From Dyadobacter soli (lineage in GTDB: Bacteria; Bacteroidota; Bacteroidia; Cytophagales; Spirosomataceae), in the NCBI RefSeq assembly GCF_900101885.1, contig NZ_FNAN01000011.1:1-64000 (forward strand): a stretch of DNA of 64,000 bases, in the 5' to 3' direction. Of this stretch, positions 15,759 through 24,049 are shown piece after piece (the first letter of the stretch is position 1; every line of letters starts with the position of its first letter). Under the pieces are notes generated by a model. The model was not told the origin of the DNA. It saw nothing but the letters and a program-made list of their open reading frames with translations, and searched no databases. Made by a program: the position numbers and the translations under genes.

Positions 15759-16121
15759 ATGCAAACACTCGCCACCATTCTCGTAGCCCTCGTCGCGCTG
15801 GAACATCTTTACATTCTCTACATCGAAATGTTCGCCTGGGAAACCAAGGGCAAGGAAACTTTCAAAGGCTCCCTCGCGCCGGAGCTTTTCAAGCCTACCA
15901 AGACGCTGGCGGCGAACCAGGGGCTTTATAACGGCTTCCTCGCTACGGGGCTGATCTGGTCGCTGCTGATCGAGGACCATCATTGGCGGTTGTATGTCGG
16001 GGTTTTCTTTCTGACTTGTGTGATTGTTGCGGGGATTTACGGGGCTGTGACGGCCAGCAGGAAGATATTTTTCGTGCAGGCGCTACCGGCGATCGTCGCT
16101 TTGGTGGTGTTGCATTTGTAA
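15759..16121 (+). CDS. DUF1304 membrane protein
   Basis: A 120-residue integral membrane protein with four hydrophobic segments (about 5-25, 52-71, 79-97 and 100-118). The text MQTLATILVALVALEHLYI, the FAWETKGKETF loop and ANQGLYNGFLA are the hallmarks of DUF1304, a widespread small membrane family of unknown biochemical role. Length is normal for the family. It follows the hypothetical gene by 19 bases on the same strand and may share its transcript, though its family is usually found alone. Confidence 0.85.
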   Translation: MQTLATILVALVALEHLYILYIEMFAWETKGKETFKGSLAPELFKPTKTLAANQGLYNGFLATGLIWSLLIEDHHWRLYVGVFFLTCVIVAGIYGAVTASRKIFFVQALPAIVALVVLHL

Positions 16122-16198
16122 GGGAGATCAGTTAACGCAACGTCGCGACTATTCCTGTTTAACAAAAATTTATCTAAATTCGGGTAAACACTGGTGTT

Positions 16199-16429
16199 AT
16201 GAGGACGTTGAATGTATCGATTTCGGAAAATGAATATAAACGTCTTGGGCTAAAGGAAGAGAGTCTGACTTTTTCAGAACTCTTCAATTTGGTTAGCAAG
16301 GAGCTGATTCGGCAGAATCTGGAAAAATCTGTTGAATTGGCGGAAAAATATGGTCTGTCGGATATGACGATGGACGAAATCACCGAAGAGGTGAAAGCTG
16401 TACGCACACATGCAAAAAGTAATCATTGA
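16199..16429 (+). CDS. antitoxin of PIN toxin pair
   Basis: A 76-residue protein. It begins with a short beta-type segment (MRTLNVSISENEYKRLGL) and continues as charged helices (FSELFNLVSKELIRQNLEKS, ELAEKYGLSDMTMDEITEEV). The shape matches antitoxins that pair with COG1569-type PIN toxins, where the first part binds DNA and the tail wraps the toxin. Its last 20 bases overlap the toxin gene, so the toxin depends on translation of the antitoxin. No lesion is visible here, in contrast to the toxin-antitoxin remnant at 11.4 kb. Confidence 0.75.
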   Translation: MRTLNVSISENEYKRLGLKEESLTFSELFNLVSKELIRQNLEKSVELAEKYGLSDMTMDEITEEVKAVRTHAKSNH

Positions 16430-16826
16430 TACAAATGTCTTTGTATCAGCACTTATCCAGAAAAATTATCCCTATCTGATCGTTCGGCAGCTCTTTGTCG
16501 AAGAAAAGATACAGCTTTGCGTTTCAGACGAACTGCTTGCTGAATACTACGAGGTCTTGTCCAGACCCAAATTTTCGCGATTTCCTGATTTCTTTATCCG
16601 CGCCGAGGCGCTACTTGCGGACATTGATAACAGGGCGGTGAAATACTATCCCAGTGTAAAAATTAGTATCATTTCCGATCAAGATGACAATAAAATCCTG
16701 GAACTGGCAGAGGAATGCATGGCGGACTTCATCGTGACCGGAAATACCAATGATTTCACCTTCCCGGAGTATAAAGGAGCGCGAATATTAACTCCGAAGG
16801 ATTATTGGAATATAGCATCTAGTTAG
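16410..16826 (+). CDS. PIN-domain toxin (VapC-like ribonuclease, COG1569 type)
   Basis: A 138-residue PIN-fold protein, predicted to cut RNA with a metal held by acidic residues. D7 sits in VIIDTNVFVSALI, a second acidic site in SDELLAEYYEVL, a third in DQDDNKILELA, and the closing motif is ADFIVTGNTNDF, the family signature. The end ARILTPKDYW is also typical. It overlaps the antitoxin frame by 20 bases. Known relatives arrest growth by cutting tRNA or rRNA when the antitoxin is lost. The pair appears complete and could be active. Confidence 0.88.
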   Translation: MQKVIIDTNVFVSALIQKNYPYLIVRQLFVEEKIQLCVSDELLAEYYEVLSRPKFSRFPDFFIRAEALLADIDNRAVKYYPSVKISIISDQDDNKILELAEECMADFIVTGNTNDFTFPEYKGARILTPKDYWNIASS

Positions 16827-17096
16827 TTGTCGGATCTAGACAGATAAGACGAAGCTTCGGGTATCACATCTTAATGTAGAATAAATCCCCAGCAGTTTAA
16901 GTGTGCATTGGCACCCCAGGCTTCTGGGAGCAGATAGCCGCGTCCGCTGAGTCATTGACTTCGGCCGGATAATTATCCTTTCTCCTGATGTCCATCGTGC
17001 GGTACAAATTTCCCTTAATACCGACCGGCTGCGTGCGGATACAATTGAAAGCACCGCAGCGGCCTGGTTTAGTTCGAAATTTAACGGGAAACATGC

Positions 17097-18254
17097 ATGA
17101 CGGCAGTCGCTTATGGTATTTGGAAAGGGCAGGAGAAAAGTAGTGAAAATGACATAATTGCAAATCTGGATCCGCTTGGGGCCGACGATTTGATGAAGAG
17201 AATACCTGATATCAACAACAGCAGGGATGTAAGTGCGCTGGTGTCATTGGCGAACACGGTGACGCCTTCCTTGTGTGGTGCGCAGGATTTAGAATACCAT
17301 CAGGCCAATGCGGCGATTCGGGATATCGGTATTTTTCTGGGTTCGATCAAAAGACATGGTATTGAGCCTTGTGCTGTTATCCATGATCTGGAAGCTATAA
17401 TGAATGTGTTGGCGGAGACGACTTCGATGCCGCCTCGCGATACGCTGTTGCATTACACGGTTTGGAACCCGGCCGATCATCGCAGGCGTACGTATACGGA
17501 TACACGTGACGAGCATTGCCTGATCGATAGTGTTGTGAAAGCGATGGACCCGTTGGTGAAGGCGATACGTTTGCTGGCAAATTTGCATCATACGCCTATG
17601 CAATTCACTGATTTTAAAATAATTTGTGAGAATGCGGCGGCCCGTTTCCAGCAAGTGGTTGACGGCATGGTACTGGCGCGACGGAATGTGTCGTTGTCCT
17701 TTTTTGCCACCGAGCTTCGGCTGTATTTCGATCCGGTGCGTATTGGCGGGCGTGAATACCTCGGCCCCGGGGCGGTGGAGATGCCAATGTTTGTGTTCGA
17801 TCAGCTGCTTTGGAGTTGTGATTGTGCGGATGAGGATTACCGCGTTTTCAAGGAAACCTACCTGCCTTATGTTCACCCTGAAATGCGGGATATTTATTTG
17901 AAATACCAAAAGCACGACAGCTTGCTAGGTAAATGCTTCCGAACGATCATCGACGATCGCCTTGATTTCGACCCGATTGTGCTGGAATCCATGCGCGCGC
18001 TCCGGCAGTGTTTCCAGCAGCTGAAACGGTTCAGAATGCCGCATAAGAAGGTTGCCGAGGAAGCTTATGCGCAGGAAATTCGGGAAGTGGATTCGGAGAA
18101 TAGCGACCACCGAAGTCACGGCAGCGGCGGCTATTCTCCTGATATTCTTTCGCATATTGTGAAGCTGACCAACCAGAAGGTGGCGAAACTGGATGCCTAC
18201 ATTTCCTTCTATGAGGTCAAGTCCGGGGCGTCATTGGTTTATTCCGGCAGGTAA
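17097..18254 (+). CDS. PrnB-like haem protein (monodechloroaminopyrrolnitrin synthase family, DUF1864)
   Basis: A 385-residue cytosolic protein that matches PrnB along its whole length, as far as I can recall that sequence: AAIRDIGIFLGSIKRHG, PPRDTLLHYTVWNP, YLGPGAVEMPMFVFDQLLW, YRVFKETYLPYVHP, FRMPHKKVAEEAY and GSGGYSPDILSHIVKLT. PrnB belongs to the IDO/TDO haem superfamily and rearranges 7-chlorotryptophan in pyrrolnitrin synthesis. H316 in RMPHKK aligns with the haem-ligating His of PrnB (about 313). None of the other pyrrolnitrin genes (halogenases PrnA and PrnC, oxygenase PrnD) is next to it, so the substrate here may be tryptophan or another indole rather than a chlorinated one. It converges on an XRE regulator gene with 10 bases between stops. 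Confidence 0.85.
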   Translation: MTAVAYGIWKGQEKSSENDIIANLDPLGADDLMKRIPDINNSRDVSALVSLANTVTPSLCGAQDLEYHQANAAIRDIGIFLGSIKRHGIEPCAVIHDLEAIMNVLAETTSMPPRDTLLHYTVWNPADHRRRTYTDTRDEHCLIDSVVKAMDPLVKAIRLLANLHHTPMQFTDFKIICENAAARFQQVVDGMVLARRNVSLSFFATELRLYFDPVRIGGREYLGPGAVEMPMFVFDQLLWSCDCADEDYRVFKETYLPYVHPEMRDIYLKYQKHDSLLGKCFRTIIDDRLDFDPIVLESMRALRQCFQQLKRFRMPHKKVAEEAYAQEIREVDSENSDHRSHGSGGYSPDILSHIVKLTNQKVAKLDAYISFYEVKSGASLVYSGR

Positions 18255-18264
18255 GTGGTGCTGA

Positions 18265-18834
18265 TCACTGGATAATTTTCAACCCCATCCAGTAAGAATC
18301 CCCCTCGCCGCGCACGATTTTGAAATGCGTGTTCAAAATGACCGCCGTGTTCACAAACGACAGCAGGAATAGAATGCACACCACCACGAGTGGGTTGACA
18401 AACATATGTCCTGCAAAAGTTTGTACCACCATTGTGATGGTGATACCGTAGACGAGGATCGCCCAGGTGATCTGAAAGTTCAGGATGCGTTTGCCGAGGT
18501 CGTCGACCCCTGCGATGCGGCGTTTGTTGTAGAGCCAAAGTATCAGTGGGACGAGGACGCCGCCCATTGGCAAGATCCAGAACGACAATGCGGAAAGGTT
18601 CAGGATTTTCAGGAATGAAGCATCCTCTGCGGGCGCCGGGGTAAGGCTTTCCACGAGTACATCGAGCGCCTGAGCGAGTAAGCGGAGCGTTTCCCCGCGC
18701 GGGATGGTGTCGCCGGCTTCGATGCGTTGTAATGTGCGCAGGTTAATGCGTGCGCTTTCGGCCAGGCTTTCCTGTGAAAGTCCCTTCGCCCGGCGCAGGG
18801 TTTTGATTTGTTCCGAAATGTTTAGCTTGCTCAT
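18265..18834 (-). CDS. XRE-family regulator fused to a membrane domain
   Basis: A 189-residue protein. Residues 5-62 are a helix-turn-helix of the Cro/XRE type (IKTLRRAKGLSQESLAE, INLRTLQRIEAGDTIPRGE). After a short linker come about four hydrophobic segments (78-98, 120-140, 146-165 and nearby), similar to the DUF4870/Tic20-like membrane module. The fusion puts a DNA-binding domain on the cytoplasmic side of the membrane, so it may respond to a membrane or envelope signal. The same architecture is common in Bacteroidota, but its targets are unknown. It faces the PrnB-like gene tail to tail. Confidence 0.85.
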   Translation of the reverse strand: MSKLNISEQIKTLRRAKGLSQESLAESARINLRTLQRIEAGDTIPRGETLRLLAQALDVLVESLTPAPAEDASFLKILNLSALSFWILPMGGVLVPLILWLYNKRRIAGVDDLGKRILNFQITWAILVYGITITMVVQTFAGHMFVNPLVVVCILFLLSFVNTAVILNTHFKIVRGEGDSYWMGLKIIQ

Positions 18835-19022
18835 ATTGAAGTTGGTTTACCCAAATTTAACCATTCAGGAGCGGGAATGATAGCGGCATTGCTACGGCAT
18901 TTGCGTGTGGTGGTAATTTCACCGGTCGAAAAGCCCGCATTTTCGGTGCATTTGACTGCTCTGCCATCGGAATTCCAGCCTCAACTTGTATCGCTATTGC
19001 CGGGCAAATACTCCAAATCGCG

Positions 19023-19211
19023 TAGCAATGCCGTCAGGCATGTGATATAGGTAGGAAGATCAAGGGAACAGCTAATCGTTAATCCCGGCAGGGATGCAAC
19101 AACAGAAACCTGCGTGCTTGTCTCTTGCGTGGTTGTTTCATGCCCAGGGGCATTGGATTATCGCTATTCCATTGATCTGCTACCTATATCACATGCCTGA
19201 CGGCATTGCTA
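19023..19211. repeat. large inverted repeat with 32-base perfect arms (REP-like cluster)
   Basis: Perfect complementary arms lie at 19023-19054 and 19180-19211 (each holds TGCCGTCAGGCAT and ATATAGGTAG). Weaker pairing continues inwards. The 125-base interior has further palindromes, including AATCCCGGCAGGGAT near 19081 and TGCCCAGGGGCA near 19141. The region from 18835 to 19254 contains no convincing gene; the open frame at 19094-19363 is an accident of the repeat. It lies between the start of the XRE gene and the 3' end of the UlaG-like gene. Confidence 0.8.
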
Positions 19212-19254
19212 CAAATATTGCGGCGCTCTGCGCCTTTTTGCTAATAGCAAACCC

Positions 19255-20010
19255 TCACTTCACGGTATACCAATCCCTCACCCGCACATCGATCTTGCTA
19301 TCCTTCTCATTCACCAATTTCTTAAACGCCTCCGTATCACTAAACCCACCCTGCCCGCGATAGTGGTAAGGATAAACCACCTTCGGCTTGAATGCCAGCA
19401 CGGTAGCGGCAGCCTCATTAATATCCATCGTATAAGGCAAATTCATGCATACAAATGCGACATCAATGTTCTTCAACGCCTTCATTTCCGGGATGCCGGA
19501 GGTGTCGCCGCTGAGGTAGACGGATTTGCCGCCCATTTTGAGGATGTAGCCGTTGCCGCGGCCTTTGGTGTGGCGCGAGTCTGCCGTTTCGGGCAGGTTG
19601 TACATCGGGATGGCGGTAATGGAAATGCCGAGCTTTTCGGTGGTGGCACCGTTGGCGAGGACGGTCGTTTTGGCTTTCAGGGCGTCGGACATTTTGTCGG
19701 CGACGGCTTGGGGAGCGACGATCACGGTGTTGGTCAGGTCGAGGGCGTCGAGGGAAGCCGGGTCGAAATGGTCGCCGTGGATGTCGGTGATCACGATCAG
19801 GTCGGGTTTGGCGATGCCGACGAAGGTTTTCTGACCTTGGTAGGGGTCGGCGTAGATGGTTTTGCCGTTCCACGTGAGCGCGAGCGTGGCGTGGTTGAGC
19901 GGCTGGATTTTGAGCGGGCCTTTGGACGTGGCGATTTCGTCGGGCTTAGGAAGCTGCGCCCAGCAGAGTGAGGCCGCAAGCATGAGCAAAAAGGTGAAAG
20001 TAGTTTTCAT
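19255..20010 (-). CDS. secreted metallo-beta-lactamase-fold hydrolase, UlaG-like
   Basis: A 251-residue exported protein starting MKTTFTFLLMLAASLCWA; an eight-codon upstream extension lacks a leader, so I chose this start. The fold is the UlaG/UPF0173 branch of the metallo-hydrolases: LNHATLALTWNGKTIYADPY, VITDIHGDHFDPASL, GNGYILKMGGKSVYLSGDTS and VVYPYHYRGQGG. The metal motif reads D-x-H-x-D-H instead of H-x-H-x-D-H, which I believe is usual in this branch. Relatives include lactonases such as UlaG and RNases, so this is unlikely to be an antibiotic-degrading enzyme. Its substrate is unknown. Confidence 0.82.
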   Translation of the reverse strand: MKTTFTFLLMLAASLCWAQLPKPDEIATSKGPLKIQPLNHATLALTWNGKTIYADPYQGQKTFVGIAKPDLIVITDIHGDHFDPASLDALDLTNTVIVAPQAVADKMSDALKAKTTVLANGATTEKLGISITAIPMYNLPETADSRHTKGRGNGYILKMGGKSVYLSGDTSGIPEMKALKNIDVAFVCMNLPYTMDINEAAATVLAFKPKVVYPYHYRGQGGFSDTEAFKKLVNEKDSKIDVRVRDWYTVK

Positions 20011-20146
20011 GATCTGGATAGTTAGATTGACCAAATTTAGGGTTTACAGGGCCGCAAGCAAGTTTTTGCAGATTTTTTCATCGCTTTTTAATAGCGAAGT
20101 GCCGGACTTGTTTAGCTTGCAGCCGCATTTTGTAAAACGCATTCGA

Positions 20147-20947
20147 ATGATTCTTCATCGCCTGATGGCCGCCCGCATGGCGCGGTTCGTGTTCTGCCTG
20201 ATCTCTATGTTCGTCGCCGGGAGCGGCGCATTCCACGCATCGGCCCAAAAGTTCGTAGTAGCGCCATTCAATTTCAACATTCAAAGCGGCTCCTACACGC
20301 CCGCAAGCACGGACGTGAAGGCGCTCGCGGAGGTGAAAACGGAAATCCCTGCGCAGACTTTTGCGGCAAAGCCTGATCCCGATCTGTCGCTCATATATCC
20401 CCAGCCCGGTGGTATATTGCTTTTTAAATCAATGAAAAGGGCCAATCCAGCTAATGTCGCTGGCAAGTTGGTCGCTCCTTCCCTGGCGATTGTGGATACG
20501 ATTTTTCATAACCAGGTTTATAATCAACAAGTAAATGGCCAGGATAGCTTTACTTTCGATCTCTGGTACTCAGTGCTAATCGACGGCAAGCGCTATTACA
20601 CCGATTTCCGGCCACATAATCTCGAAGCATTTCGCTACCCGCTGGTATTTCACAAACAGCTCTTCATGCTAGCCTGCCAGGTTACCGGCTACGAAGTTTA
20701 CGCCGACAAAGGCTATCCCGAGCATTTTCACATCGCGGTTTTCGATATGCAGAATGGTGGTATCAAAACGCGCTTCATCAGCGAGGAACTGCCTTTTCAT
20801 TACGGAAACGAATTTTTAGATGAAAGCGACAATGTTATTAAATCTCAATACAATGAAAAGGACCACACTTTTCGCATTGAAATCGAAGGGTTGAATGAAA
20901 CTTACAAAGGTGTTTGGGATGGTAAAGTGTTGAAGCATTTGAAATAG
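20147..20947 (+). CDS. hypothetical secreted protein
   Basis: About 266 residues with a signal peptide within MARFVFCLISMFVAGSGAFHASA. The frame is open far upstream, but that part overlaps the start of the divergent UlaG-like gene. ATG codons at 20147, 20165 and 20177 are all plausible, and I cannot decide among them. I do not recognise a family. The mature protein has strand-rich text (SFTFDLWYSVLIDGKRYYTDF, FHIAVFDMQNGGIKTRFI, HTFRIEIEGLNETYKGVWDG), suggesting a beta-sandwich. The next gene (SRPBCC) starts two bases after its stop, so they form an operon. Confidence 0.65.
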   Translation: MILHRLMAARMARFVFCLISMFVAGSGAFHASAQKFVVAPFNFNIQSGSYTPASTDVKALAEVKTEIPAQTFAAKPDPDLSLIYPQPGGILLFKSMKRANPANVAGKLVAPSLAIVDTIFHNQVYNQQVNGQDSFTFDLWYSVLIDGKRYYTDFRPHNLEAFRYPLVFHKQLFMLACQVTGYEVYADKGYPEHFHIAVFDMQNGGIKTRFISEELPFHYGNEFLDESDNVIKSQYNEKDHTFRIEIEGLNETYKGVWDGKVLKHLK

Positions 20948-20949
20948 AC

Positions 20950-21402
20950 ATGGCAACAATCCATTTAACGACATTGATTCATGCACCGATAGACGCCTGT
21001 TTCGACGCAGCACGGAGCGTTGATGCACATTTGTCTTCGGCACATGGTACGAATGAAAAAGTGGTAGCAGGTCGGATGTCGGGATTGTTTGAAGCAGGTG
21101 ATGTCGTTACCTGGGAAGCAAAACATCTAGGTATCAGACAACGACTTACAGTTGAAATCGTCCGAATGTCCGTACCGACATATTTTGAAGACAGGATGGT
21201 GAAAGGCGCTTTCAAAAGTATGCTTCACGAACATCATTTTGTGGAAGAAAACGGTTCGACGGTTATGACCGACGTGTTCAGTTATGAAACGCCGTTTGGC
21301 ATTTTAGGTATTCTTTTCGATAAATTGTATTTGGAGAATTACATGAGGAAGTTTTTGCAGAAAAGGAATGCGCATTTAAAGCATATGCTCGAAAGTACCT
21401 AA
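20950..21402 (+). CDS. SRPBCC-fold protein
   Basis: A 150-residue cytosolic protein of the SRPBCC/START-like hydrophobic-pocket fold. It starts with IHLTTLIHAPIDACFDAARS and has the strands DVVTWEAKHLGIRQRLTVEI, FEDRMVKGAFKSMLHEHHF and STVMTDVFSYETPFGILG, ending in the long C-terminal helix typical of the fold. Members bind small hydrophobic ligands; none has been assigned for this subgroup to my knowledge. It is the second gene of an operon with the secreted protein upstream (two-base gap). Confidence 0.85.
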   Translation: MATIHLTTLIHAPIDACFDAARSVDAHLSSAHGTNEKVVAGRMSGLFEAGDVVTWEAKHLGIRQRLTVEIVRMSVPTYFEDRMVKGAFKSMLHEHHFVEENGSTVMTDVFSYETPFGILGILFDKLYLENYMRKFLQKRNAHLKHMLEST

Positions 21403-21435
21403 GATGCAGGCTATGACTAATTTAGCACGCACCCC

Positions 21436-21849
21436 TCAAAGTATGGTCACCGAACCCAATATTTCCATAACCTCCGCTTCGTCGTTACTCTGCCCGTAAA
21501 TACTCAGCTTCCTGAAAGCGTCGACTTCAATATAGAGGCCGATTAATCCTTTTCCGCGCACTTTGGGTCTTACGGTGAGGGCCTTGTAGCCATTGCGCAA
21601 TGATTCGGTGCGGTAATGCGTGGCTTCCGTTTCTTTCGTGAAGCGGTAGGAGAACATGCCGATGTCGTACCGAAGGGTGTCTCTTCCATTGGTAATACCG
21701 CCCACTTTGGAGTCGTAACCCACTCCTTCGAACCGCTTCCAGCTGGCTGGTGCTACAAATGAAAAGTCTTCGAATATGACCGGAGTCGGCTGGTCTTTTT
21801 TGCAGGACACAGCCAGCAGCAATGCGAGAATTGGTATAAAGGTTTTCAT
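21436..21849 (-). CDS. putative lipoprotein
   Basis: A 137-residue protein starting MKTFIPILALLLAVSCKKD; the lipobox LAVSC predicts lipid attachment at Cys16. The frame extends 31 codons upstream, but those residues look like read-through of the leader. The body is a single beta-rich domain (VIFEDFSFVAPASWKRFEG, GMFSYRF, RGKGLIGLYIEVDAFRKLSI) that resembles PsbP/DcrB-type envelope proteins only loosely. No function can be given. It stands alone, convergent with the SRPBCC gene. Confidence 0.65.
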   Translation of the reverse strand: MKTFIPILALLLAVSCKKDQPTPVIFEDFSFVAPASWKRFEGVGYDSKVGGITNGRDTLRYDIGMFSYRFTKETEATHYRTESLRNGYKALTVRPKVRGKGLIGLYIEVDAFRKLSIYGQSNDEAEVMEILGSVTIL

Positions 21850-21977
21850 CGTTCTAAGTTGAGGAATTTGAGATATTCCCAAGATTAAAACCCGCTGTAC
21901 TTGGTTGTAAAAGAATGCATTGTTTATATAAAAAGCATTCAAGGCACTTTTGCACAGGTACCTTGAAAGCTATAATG

Positions 21978-23345
21978 CTACACAATCGGCGCCTCCTCCT
22001 CACGTACGGGCGGCTGCGCATCCGCCCCCGCAAGCCTTTGCAGCACGTGCGCGACCACGGGCCTGCAACTGAACAGGTAGGCGTGATGGTTCATGAGGAA
22101 ATGCCGGTCCCAGAAGGTGCTAAGCAGTTTAATGCCGCTATAATCGCCTTCGCGGGCTTTGGCCATGGCGTCGTCGGTGTTGTCGAGGAAGCCGTAGTAG
22201 AGCGGGTCGGGTTCGGGATCGGTGCTATTTTTGATAATATCCAGCACGTTATAAAAGTTGAAGCCTTCTTCGAGTTGGAGATTGGGATCGTTTTTGAAGA
22301 TTTCGTCGCCGTAACTGCCCAGGTTGCGGAAGTCGGTGGTGAGGCCTTCGGCGTCGGGGCGGGGATCGAATGCGGCTGTATTTTCATTGAGATTGAACTG
22401 CTTGGAGCTCACATACAGCAGGTAATCGCTCGGGTCGTAGTAAATGTGAACGTTTTTGGCGAGTTGTTTTAAAGGGGTGTAATTGTAATGAAAATGCGGC
22501 CCTTTGAACTTCCTGCGCATGTTTCTGAGCTGCACGCCGCCTTTTTGTACCGCCAGGTGTGTTATATCCGGCGCCATAAGGAATATATTTTCGAAAATGC
22601 CGGTCGGGATGCTGTGGCCGTCGCCGGGGTTGACCATGCCGTTCAAAAGCTGGTGGCCAAATGAATGCACGACGAGGTTGAGCGTTTTACCCGCTTCTTT
22701 CAGTTTTCGCGAAAGCACCTCAAAATATTCAAACAACCCATTCCGCGTGAACTGCTCGCCGTAGCCGATCGAACGGTCGTCGGCCTTCTTGCGCCAGCCG
22801 TAGGATGGCCAGCCGAAATACAGCACATTGGCGACGCTGTTTTGAGGATGAGCTAGATAGCTCTGCACGAATTGCGGCACGAGTTCGAGTTTGAGGCCCG
22901 GTTCCCAGTCGAACCCGTGAATGTACACAAATACGTGTTTGCGTGATTCGGGCAGTCGGGTAACGGCCTGCGTGACGCCGGTGGCCCATACTTCGGGAAA
23001 CAGCTCCATTACCTTGAAATCGCGGTTCGGGGCAGGAGGGAGGTTCGCGAAGGCGAGCTTGCTAGGTGCATCTGCCATATCGATGACCGGAATGCCGGCT
23101 TTATTGGCCCGATAGCAAATGAAGAAATGCGATTTGTCCAGATCCGACAAGCCCGAGTAGGCATCGAGCTCCACTTTATTTGCGATCACCTTTGTGCCGC
23201 CGCTAGTAACGTACCACAATGTACGTCCGTCGTTTTCTGCGCGGATGATCGTCACTTTGGTGCCTTTGGTGAGTAAAGGCTGCGTGCCGTTCGGTCCCGG
23301 GCGTTGCGATTGCCGGTCGAGGTCGTCGTTGATAATGCCTTCCAT
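21978..23345 (-). CDS. alpha/beta hydrolase, DUF900-like esterase
   Basis: A 455-residue cytosolic protein without a leader. Residues about 20-60 form an SH3-like region (LTKGTKVTIIRAENDGRTLWY). Residues about 140-330 are an alpha/beta hydrolase: oxyanion strand VFVYIHGFDWEPG, then ANVLYFGWPSYG and the nucleophile elbow NLVVHSFGHQ with the catalytic Ser in HSFG (His replaces the first Gly of GxSxG). IFLMAPDITH carries a likely catalytic acid. This order matches the DUF900 serine hydrolases of unknown substrate. The gene is single, with a signal-free product, so it acts inside the cell. Confidence 0.8.
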   Translation of the reverse strand: MEGIINDDLDRQSQRPGPNGTQPLLTKGTKVTIIRAENDGRTLWYVTSGGTKVIANKVELDAYSGLSDLDKSHFFICYRANKAGIPVIDMADAPSKLAFANLPPAPNRDFKVMELFPEVWATGVTQAVTRLPESRKHVFVYIHGFDWEPGLKLELVPQFVQSYLAHPQNSVANVLYFGWPSYGWRKKADDRSIGYGEQFTRNGLFEYFEVLSRKLKEAGKTLNLVVHSFGHQLLNGMVNPGDGHSIPTGIFENIFLMAPDITHLAVQKGGVQLRNMRRKFKGPHFHYNYTPLKQLAKNVHIYYDPSDYLLYVSSKQFNLNENTAAFDPRPDAEGLTTDFRNLGSYGDEIFKNDPNLQLEEGFNFYNVLDIIKNSTDPEPDPLYYGFLDNTDDAMAKAREGDYSGIKLLSTFWDRHFLMNHHAYLFSCRPVVAHVLQRLAGADAQPPVREEEAPIV

Positions 23346-23540
23346 AGGGGGTGATGTTTATGGGATCAAGGTATTTCTACAAGCTTGGGGATATCAGAAA
23401 TCTACTCGCCGTTTGTTATTAACCGGTATCAGGCTGGCACGATGTGCGCATTTTATGCAGTATAGCGGCCTTTTGTGCATTTCAGGGCACTTTGGTACGG
23501 TTTTGGATTAATATTCGGCATAACCATCCAAACACCAAAG

Positions 23541-23993
23541 ATGAAAGCTGTTATTTCGATGTTATTCGCCGCCTCCGTTATGGTAGCTTGTAACACGCAG
23601 TCTGACAAGCAGGAAGCACTCTTGAAATCACAACAAAAAACCATTGATTCCATGCGTGTAGCCATGGAAAAGCAGGCCATTATAGATTCGATGAGTGCAC
23701 TACATGCGCAACGTGAAGAAGCGGAAAAGTGGGAAGAAATCGAGAAAAATGAGGCAACAAGCCACACACAGGCCGTTGCAAATGCTCCTGCACAGACGGC
23801 TCCCGCTAAAAAGAAATGGAGCCACACCGCCAAAGGAGCGGTCGTAGGTGCGGGTACGGGTGCGATCACCGGCGCGATTATCAACAAAAAGCGGGGTGAA
23901 GGCGCATTGATCGGTAGCCTTATCGGTGCCGGCGTAGGCGCAGGTACCGGCGCGATCGTCGACCACAGTGTCAAAAAACGTAAACAGCAATAA
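23541..23993 (+). CDS. glycine-zipper lipoprotein
   Basis: A 150-residue lipoprotein: leader MKAVISMLFAASVMVAC with lipobox Cys17, then a long charged helix (KQEALLKSQQKTIDSMRVAM and onwards to EKNEATSH) likely to be coiled coil. A C-terminal glycine zipper follows (KGAVVGAGTGAITGAIINKK, GALIGSLIGAGVGAGTGAI) and a basic end KKRKQQ. The shape is that of YMGG/SlyB-like envelope proteins that insert helical hairpins into membranes. The upstream 22 codons of the open frame are not a leader. A strong terminator follows. Confidence 0.8.
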   Translation: MKAVISMLFAASVMVACNTQSDKQEALLKSQQKTIDSMRVAMEKQAIIDSMSALHAQREEAEKWEEIEKNEATSHTQAVANAPAQTAPAKKKWSHTAKGAVVGAGTGAITGAIINKKRGEGALIGSLIGAGVGAGTGAIVDHSVKKRKQQ

Positions 23994-24015
23994 TCACATA
24001 CGCTATATAAAGTTC

Positions 24016-24047
24016 AATTGCCGGTCGTTTGGCCGGCAATTTTTTTG
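24016..24047 (+). terminator. rho-independent terminator
   Basis: AATTGCCGG (24016-24024) pairs with CCGGCAATT (24033-24041), with an eight-base loop and a run of seven or eight T residues. It ends the glycine-zipper gene and lies just before the stop of the convergent BNR gene. Confidence 0.9.
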
Positions 24048-24049
24048 TA

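Noticed and set aside
16827-17163. 88-residue minus-strand frame (16897-17163) near the PrnB-like gene
   Set aside because: It overlaps the PrnB start, has no recognised family and no plausible start context; the gap from 16827 to 17096 appears empty.
19094-19363. 89-residue open frame on the plus strand
   Set aside because: It runs through the interior and right arm of the palindromic repeat and into the end of the UlaG-like gene; its text matches no family.
19255-20010. Second beta-lactamase
   Set aside because: The metallo-hydrolase motif and flanks are those of the UlaG-like branch, with D-x-H-x-D-H and no B1 Cys.
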